Source: Anaerolineae bacterium
GTDB lineage: Bacteria > Chloroflexota > Anaerolineae > JAADDB01
Length of the DNA stretch: 10,952 bases
NCBI GenBank assembly: GCA_015489285.1
Contig: WGAA01000020.1
Coordinates: 1-10,952 of the forward strand
Direction of reading: 5' to 3'
In this document: piece by piece, positions 7,038 to 10,952 of the stretch
Position numbering within the stretch: position 1 is the stretch's first letter
Layout: the number at the start of each line of letters is the position of its first letter
Translations under genes and position numbers: made by a program
Notes under the pieces: model-generated
Told to the model about the DNA's origin: nothing
Seen by the model: only the letters and a program-made list of their open reading frames with translations
The model's database searches: none

Positions 7038-7158
7038 TAGGAACCTCCTGGTACTCGATATTGTCCCGGACGTCCTCTTCAGCCGTCTTGCCCCCAACGT
7101 AGCTCAGGGGGTTCGGCCCCGATGGGAAAAGCTGCCGGGGTAACCGTAGGGGCCCGTC
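7038..7158 (-). other. gcvPA-gcvPB intergenic spacer with partial repeat of the gcvPA 3' end
   Basis: This 121-nt gap is longer than the other gaps in the operon (43-45 nt). On the + strand CCGTCTTGCCCCCAACGTA (7083-7101) resembles CCGTCTTACCCCACGTA (7154-7170), which covers the stop codon of gcvPA. A CCCCC/GGGGG pair (7091-7095 and 7106-7110 region) could form a small hairpin. No promoter or U-run is evident, so I read it as internal operon leader sequence for gcvPB. Confidence 0.4.
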
Positions 7159-8547
7159 TTACCCCACGTAAAAGCGCACGGTGCTGTCGAGGGCGCCGTT
7201 GGCGATCTCTTTGAACGCGTCCACAAGGGCGTCGATCTCCTCCCGGTCGTTCATCTCGGTGACGCAGAGGAGCATGGCGTTTTCCAGCTGGGGGTAGTCC
7301 CGGGAGAGGTCGTATCCCCCCAGGATGCCCCATTCGTCCAGCAGGTAGTCGTTGATCTCCTGAACGGGTGCCGGGGTGCGCACGACGAATTCCTTGAAGA
7401 AGGGCCAGGTGCTCAGGAGGTCGAAGCCGTCGATTTCGGCGATGCGTTGGGCCGCGTAATGGGCCTTGTGGTAGGAGAGCTCCGCGACGCGGCGGAGGCC
7501 GCTCTTGCCCATAGCGGCCAGGTAGACGGCCGCAGCAATGGCCACCAGGGCCTCATTGGTGCAGATGTTCGAGGTCGCCTTCTCCCGTCGGATGTGTTGT
7601 TCTCGCGTGCTCAGGGTGATGACGTACCCCCGCTTTCCCTCCGCGTCCACCGTCTCTCCCACAAGGCGGCCGCTGCTCTTGCGCACGTATTCCTTCTTGA
7701 AGGCAAAGATGCCCAGGTAAGGTCCGCCGAATTGGGGCAGACTGCCCAGGCTTTGCCCCTCTCCCACCACGATATCCGCATCGTACCGCCCCGGGGCAAC
7801 CATGAAGCCCAGGGAGATGGGGTCGACGACGACGATGAAGAGGGCCTTGTGCGCGTGGGCCGCGTCGGCGAGGGCTTTCATCTCCTTGGGGGAGAACATC
7901 CGTCCCAGGAAATCGGGGTTCTGCACGACAATGCAACACGTTTCTTCGTCGATGAGGTCGGCCAGGGCCTTCAAGTCGTGCAGGGGGGCATCCTCCCCCA
8001 CGATGTTCAGCCCCATCCCTTGGGTGTAGGTGTGGACGGTTTCCCGGTACATGGGGTGCACGGTGGGGGAGAGGACGACGCGCTTGCGTCTGCGCCGGTG
8101 CACGTTGAGGGCCATGATGACGGCTTCTGCCGTGGCCGTTGCGCCGTCGTAATGGCTGCTGTTGGCCACATCCATCTCTGTGAGCGCGCAGATCATGCTC
8201 TGGTACTCGAACAGGGCTTGCAGGACGCCCTGGGAGACTTCGGGTTGATAGGGGGTATAGGCGGTGTAGAATTCGGAACGGGAGATGACCATGTCCACGA
8301 CGCTGGGGACGAAATGGTGGTACGATCCGGCCCCCAGGAAGCAGGCCACATGGTCCAGATCCGCGTTGGCCTCGGCCATATCCCTCAGTTCGGCCAGGAT
8401 CTCCGCCTCGGACAAGGGGCGGGGAAGGTCCAGCGGAGGGAAGCGATGGGCCTCGGGCACGTCGTGGAACAGGTCTTCCACCTTGTCCACCCCGATGACG
8501 CGCAACATGGCCGCGCGCTCATCGTCCGTGTTCGGGATGTATGTCAT
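7159..8547 (-). CDS. gcvPA: Glycine dehydrogenase (decarboxylating) subunit 1
   Basis: N-terminal half of the split P protein, which pairs with GcvPB to form the active decarboxylase. 462 aa from ATG 8547, preceded by AAGGAGAG about 6 nt upstream; the upstream in-frame ATG at 8574 has no such site. Landmarks: YIPNTDDERAAMLRVIGV at the N-terminus, FLGAGSYHHFVPSVVD (70-85), FYTAYTPYQPEVSQGVLQ (93-110), DVANSSHYDGATATAEA (126-142), GEGQSLGSLPQFGGPYLGIF and an REQHIRREKATSNICTNEAL segment. These are typical of the subunit. The fold is PLP-enzyme type but this subunit lacks the Schiff-base lysine, as expected. It lies 45 nt downstream of gcvH. Length is normal to slightly long for the family (about 450). 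Confidence 0.97.
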   Translation of the reverse strand: MTYIPNTDDERAAMLRVIGVDKVEDLFHDVPEAHRFPPLDLPRPLSEAEILAELRDMAEANADLDHVACFLGAGSYHHFVPSVVDMVISRSEFYTAYTPYQPEVSQGVLQALFEYQSMICALTEMDVANSSHYDGATATAEAVIMALNVHRRRRKRVVLSPTVHPMYRETVHTYTQGMGLNIVGEDAPLHDLKALADLIDEETCCIVVQNPDFLGRMFSPKEMKALADAAHAHKALFIVVVDPISLGFMVAPGRYDADIVVGEGQSLGSLPQFGGPYLGIFAFKKEYVRKSSGRLVGETVDAEGKRGYVITLSTREQHIRREKATSNICTNEALVAIAAAVYLAAMGKSGLRRVAELSYHKAHYAAQRIAEIDGFDLLSTWPFFKEFVVRTPAPVQEINDYLLDEWGILGGYDLSRDYPQLENAMLLCVTEMNDREEIDALVDAFKEIANGALDSTVRFYVG

Positions 8548-8592
8548 AGCCCACTCTCCTTCGATATGGGTCACAGGGTTGGATTTGGGATA

Positions 8593-8991
8593 TCAGTGCT
8601 CTTCTTCCTCGACCACCTTCTTGTAGGCTTCCACGTCGAGGAGTTCGTCGTACTCGGCCGGGTTGCTCATCTTGATCTTGAAGAACCAGGCTTTGCCGTA
8701 GGGGTCTTCGTTTACCCATTCGGGGTTGTCGGGCAATTCCTCGTTGATTTCCACGATTTCCCCGCTCAAGGGGGCATAGACGTCTTCCGCGGCCTTGACC
8801 GATTCGACGACGGCCACGGGATCACCTTTGCTCACCTGCGTTCCTACCTCGGGCAGTTCCACGTAGACGACGTCGGAGAGGGCGTGTTGCGCGTAATCAG
8901 AAATGCCCACAATAGCAATGTCCCCCTCCACTTTGGCCCACTCGTGCGTGGGGGCATAGCGCCGGTCGTCGAGGAAAATGTAGTCGCTCAT
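8593..8991 (-). CDS. gcvH: Glycine cleavage system H protein (lipoyl carrier)
   Basis: Small lipoylated shuttle that carries the aminomethyl group between the P, T and L proteins. 132 aa. The start at ATG 8991 is set by AAAGGAGG about 8 nt upstream. The protein reads YAPTHEWAKVEGDIAIVGISD (start at 12), then YVELPEVGTQVSKGDP, then VVESVKAAEDVYAPLSGEI, where Lys66 is the expected lipoylation site in the ESVKA motif. It then has NEELPDNPEWVNEDPYGKAW, the usual C-terminal part of the barrel. The final Glu-rich tail (VVEEEEH) is common. It lies 43 nt after gcvT and 45 nt before gcvPA. No lipoate ligase or synthase is in the window, so lipoylation must be supplied from elsewhere. Confidence 0.97.
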   Translation of the reverse strand: MSDYIFLDDRRYAPTHEWAKVEGDIAIVGISDYAQHALSDVVYVELPEVGTQVSKGDPVAVVESVKAAEDVYAPLSGEIVEINEELPDNPEWVNEDPYGKAWFFKIKMSNPAEYDELLDVEAYKKVVEEEEH

Positions 8992-9034
8992 CGGTGTTGC
9001 CTCCTTTCTCGGTGTTGAATATGGGATATGCGGA

Positions 9035-10135
9035 TCATTGTTTCCGTCGGTAGACGGGGACGTAGAAGGGCGTTTTGACGATGACGGCCTTCTTGGGTTT
9101 GCCGTGGATGAGGACCTCCACCTCCGTGCCCACGGCGCTGTGTTCCGCCGGGACGTAGGCGAGGGCCAAGAATTTGTTGAGGGTGGGGGATTTCATCCCT
9201 GTGGTCACGTGACCTCGCGGTTCGCCCCCGATGAGGACGGGGTATCCCTGCCGGGGGACGCCTTTGTCCACCATTTCCAGGCCCACGAGTTTCTGTTCCG
9301 GCCCTTCGAGGCGGACCTTCAGGAGGGCATCCCGGCCCACGAAGGGCCCTTTGCCCGTTTTGACGAAGTAGCCCAGCCGGGCGCTGATGGGGTCGATGCG
9401 CGCGTGGATCTCGTGACCGTACAGGGGGAAGCAGGCTTCGAAGCGAAGGGAGTCGCGCGCGGCCAGACCACAGGGGATGAGCCCGTCGTCACGTCCGGCC
9501 TCCAGGATGGCATCCCACATGTGTTCGGCTTGATCCGCGCTGAAGAAGAGCTCGAACCCGTCCTCCCCGGTGTAGCCGGTGCGCCCGAGGAGGGTGAAGA
9601 CGCCCGCGACCTGGCCGGAGGCGCTGGTGAAGCGGGGCACACGGGAGAGGTCGATGTCGGTGATCTTTTGTAGGATGGCTTCGGCTTTGGGGCCCTGGAC
9701 GGCCAGCATGTAGGTCTCGTCGGAGACGTCCGCGATCTGGACGTTGTAGCCTGTGGCCTGCTGGGTCATCCAGCGGAAGTCCTTTCGCCGGTTGGCCGCG
9801 TTGACGACGACCATGTAAGCCTGGTCCCGCCGGTAGACGAAGACGTCGTCGACCACGGTGCCGTCCCCGTAGCACATGAGGGAGTAGTGGGCATCATCGG
9901 GGGCCAGGGTGCTGATGTCCCAGGTCATGATGTGCTGCAGGAAGGGGAGGGCATCGGGGCCGTGGACCATGATCTGGCCCATGTGGTCGATGTCGAAGAT
10001 GCCGGCCGCGTTGCGGACCGCGTGGTGCTCGGCGATGGGGCCCGTGGGGTACTGAACGGGGAGAAGCCATCCCGCGAATTCGATCATGCGGGCACCCAGC
10101 GCGAGGTGCTTTTCGTACAGTTGTGTCTTATTCAT
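9035..10135 (-). CDS. gcvT: Aminomethyltransferase (glycine cleavage T protein)
   Basis: Tetrahydrofolate-dependent enzyme that takes the aminomethyl group from lipoyl-GcvH, giving 5,10-methylene-THF and ammonia. 366 aa, full length for the family. ATG 10135 has AAGGAG (10143-10148) 7 nt upstream. Landmarks: TQLYEKHLALGARMIEFAGW (4-23), AGIFDIDHMGQI (44-55), GDGTVVDDVFVYRR (90-103) with the folate-site Asp (Asp96/97), VNAANRRKDF (111-120), GRTGYTGEDGFELFF near 190-205, and GLAARDSLRFEACFPLYGHE near 230-250. The GcvT_C beta domain runs from about residue 280 (LVGLEMVDKGVPRQGYPV). It is the first gene of gcvT-H-PA-PB and lies directly behind a tandem glycine riboswitch, which confirms the glycine role. 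Confidence 0.97.
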   Translation of the reverse strand: MNKTQLYEKHLALGARMIEFAGWLLPVQYPTGPIAEHHAVRNAAGIFDIDHMGQIMVHGPDALPFLQHIMTWDISTLAPDDAHYSLMCYGDGTVVDDVFVYRRDQAYMVVVNAANRRKDFRWMTQQATGYNVQIADVSDETYMLAVQGPKAEAILQKITDIDLSRVPRFTSASGQVAGVFTLLGRTGYTGEDGFELFFSADQAEHMWDAILEAGRDDGLIPCGLAARDSLRFEACFPLYGHEIHARIDPISARLGYFVKTGKGPFVGRDALLKVRLEGPEQKLVGLEMVDKGVPRQGYPVLIGGEPRGHVTTGMKSPTLNKFLALAYVPAEHSAVGTEVEVLIHGKPKKAVIVKTPFYVPVYRRKQ

Positions 10136-10182
10136 GATAGAGCTCCTTCAAAAGGGTTGAGAACGTTGTACCGGAAGAGAAG

Positions 10183-10223
10183 AAAAAAGGGCGGAAAGGC
10201 GTGCCTCGCGCCCTCCGCCCTCT
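10183..10223 (-). terminator. Intrinsic terminator of the glycine riboswitch (expression platform)
   Basis: On the minus strand GGGCGGA (10220-10214) pairs perfectly with TCCGCCC (10195-10189) and is followed at once by six Ts (10188-10183). An inner GGCG/CGCC pair extends the stem. The stem base can also extend by AGA (10223-10221) pairing with the first three Us, which would consume bases of the CAGAG strand that closes P1 of aptamer 2. It sits 48 nt before the gcvT start, so termination here would block the whole operon. Confidence 0.88.
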
Positions 10224-10410
10224 GTCCGCTCACCTGAGAGATGCACCGCGTGTCGCGGCTTGCCCCTTCGGTGCGGCCTTTCGCCGACTCTCCAGAGTGC
10301 CGTCCCGATGTGATCCTTTTGCCTGCGAGATTCACCCGGCAACCGGCGCCGGTTGCCGGGCTTGCCCCTTCGGCGCCCATGATGGGTCTCTCTCACATCG
10401 TTCATCCGGC
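10220..10410 (-). promoter_or_regulatory. Tandem glycine riboswitch (two aptamers with leader-linker kink-turn)
   Basis: Read on the minus strand, two glycine aptamers follow one another in the gcvT leader. Aptamer 1 (10400-10306): P1 is CGATGTGA/TCACATCG. Inside are the signature GGGCGCCGAAGGGGCAAGCC, a GC-rich stem (CCGGCAACC/GGTTGCCGG) and AATCTCGCAGGCAAAAGGA. Aptamer 2 (about 10297-10220): P1 is CTCTG/CAGAG. It has GCACCGAAGGGGCAAGCC, a CGCG stem and GCATCTCTCAGGTGAGCGGAC. The linker is only GGACG plus GC. Both cores match the known glycine-riboswitch consensus (GCCGAAGGrGCAA and ATCTCTCAGG). Tandem forms bind glycine and often activate gcv operons. The 3' side of P1 of aptamer 2 runs into an intrinsic terminator, so glycine binding should favour read-through (inferred ON switch). 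Confidence 0.96.
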
Positions 10411-10439
10411 CGGGGGACGTTGCCCCCGTACAAGGTTCG

Positions 10440-10467
10440 ATTGTAGGACGAGGTCACGCGGGGGCAA
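10440..10467 (-). promoter_or_regulatory. Candidate sigma-70-type promoter of the gcv operon
   Basis: On the minus strand TTGCCC (10467-10462) and TACAAT (10445-10440) are separated by 16 nt. The -10 box is good and the -35 is partial. Transcription would start near 10433, about 33 nt before aptamer 1, leaving room for the CGGGGG/CCCCCG hairpin (10428-10411) and the kink-turn strand. The -35 box overlaps the last codons of the upstream gene (stop at 10454), so read-through from that gene is also possible. Confidence 0.5.
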
Positions 10468-10855
10468 ACTCCGCCCGGGGAGCTACGCTCTCCGCGTGGA
10501 CTTCGTCTTCAATGGGTATGTGAAGCCATCCCACCTCCTCTACGTAAAGATCGCACGTCAGGCGGTGGATGCCGGGCGCAAGGGATGCTCCCTTCACATC
10601 GACAACAAGGGTATCGTTGACGTGGAAAAGAACCGATCGGCGGCCGTCTAACTCTTTGGCCGAATATTGTCCCCCTTCCAAGAGGAGGGAGATGGAGGTC
10701 ATCGGAATGTTCTCCCCATCTACGGTCAGGTTGCCGAATTTGCGCAGCGTGGCCGGTGCAAGACGGTTCTTCAGTTGGAAACGAAATCCTGTGGGGGTGT
10801 TTTGCAGGCTGTTTTTCACGTAAAGTTTCCGCAGCAGCGTCGCTGGGACTCCCAT
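10454..10855 (-). CDS. Small beta-rich conserved-looking hypothetical protein, 133 aa
   Basis: ATG 10855 has GGAGGAGG about 8 nt upstream on the minus strand. The protein begins MGVPATLLRKLYVKNSLQNT, then GFRFQLKNRLAPATL, VDGENIPMTSISLLL, the charged VLFHVNDTLVVDVKG, and LAPGIHRLTCDLYVEEVGWL. This gives alternating strands consistent with a single beta-sandwich domain. There is no signal peptide, membrane helix or catalytic motif I can name. The last ~15 residues are Ala/Pro-rich. I have a loose memory of similar short domains labelled hydroxymethylglutaryl-CoA reductase in Chloroflexota genomes, but nothing here shows reductase motifs, so I do not use that name. It lies upstream of the gcv operon on the same strand, with its 3' end overlapping the operon promoter. 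Confidence 0.72.
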   Translation of the reverse strand: MGVPATLLRKLYVKNSLQNTPTGFRFQLKNRLAPATLRKFGNLTVDGENIPMTSISLLLEGGQYSAKELDGRRSVLFHVNDTLVVDVKGASLAPGIHRLTCDLYVEEVGWLHIPIEDEVHAESVAPRAEFAPA

Positions 10856-10895
10856 CAGTGTATCCTCCTCCGTTCTCTAGCTGTAAGCATGGCCA

Positions 10896-10944
10896 GGAAT
10901 GCGCCGTTGCATTCCTTCTTCTCCCCTTGCCGTTCCCCAGTATA
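10896..10944 (-). promoter_or_regulatory. Upstream region of the 133-aa gene: -10-like box and inverted repeat
   Basis: On the minus strand TATACT (10944-10939) is a plausible -10 box; its -35 partner would fall at or beyond the window edge. Downstream, GGAATGC (10896-10902) and GCATTCC (10909-10915) are a perfect 7-bp inverted repeat with a 6-nt spacer, lying in the presumed 5' leader about 40 nt before the start codon. It may be an operator or a leader hairpin. Confidence 0.35.
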
Positions 10945-10952
10945 CTCGGATG

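Noticed and set aside
7447..9018. 523-codon open frame on the plus strand opposite gcvPA and gcvH
   Set aside because: It runs antisense across two certain genes and the gap between them, and its Gly/Val/His-rich sequence has no recognisable domain.
10411..10428. CGGGGG/CCCCCG hairpin as terminator of the 133-aa gene
   Set aside because: No U-run follows on the minus strand, and it falls just downstream of the likely gcv transcription start, so it is better read as leader structure.
10241..10651. 136-codon plus-strand frame over the riboswitch
   Set aside because: It lies over the riboswitch and antisense to the 133-aa gene; the repeated APSAP-like peptides come from the two aptamer cores.

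Overview
The window is GC-rich bacterial DNA with tightly packed genes and good Shine-Dalgarno sites. I infer a Chloroflexota (Anaerolineae/Thermoflexia-like) organism. The grounds are the style of the proteins: a DUF2723 membrane protein with the C-terminal beta domain often seen in that phylum, an LCP protein with a LytR_C tail, and a split two-subunit glycine decarboxylase. This is inference; no marker gene is present.

Left third (1-3981, + strand): three genes in a row. They are the 3' part of an LCP (LytR-CpsA-Psr) envelope-polymer transferase gene, a short uroporphyrinogen-decarboxylase-superfamily gene, and a DUF2723/GT-C-like multi-pass membrane protein. Spacing is very tight, and the Shine-Dalgarno of the third gene overlaps the stop of the second, so they look co-transcribed. 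The outer two suggest cell-surface glycopolymer work; the middle one does not obviously fit.

Middle (3982-5573): a convergent/divergent pair of small genes I do not recognise. They encode a 149-aa protein (-) and an 85-aa two-helix membrane protein with a CxCxxC motif (+). They are separated by 227 bp holding five consecutive inverted repeats. Then comes about 570 bp of non-coding repeat DNA: runs of degenerate 7-nt repeats around ACG, interleaved with six diverged copies of a roughly 25-30-nt core. Three of these copies, one imperfectly, are bounded by inverted repeats. A perfect 15-bp hairpin closes this region at the end of the glycine-cleavage operon.

Right half (5574-10952, - strand): a complete glycine cleavage operon, gcvT-gcvH-gcvPA-gcvPB, encoding the T, H and two P proteins. 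Its leader holds a tandem glycine riboswitch with two aptamers, a leader-linker kink-turn and an intrinsic terminator abutting the second P1. The L protein (lipoamide dehydrogenase) and lipoylation genes are not in the window. Upstream on the same strand is a small beta-rich protein of unknown function, whose 3' end overlaps the candidate operon promoter.
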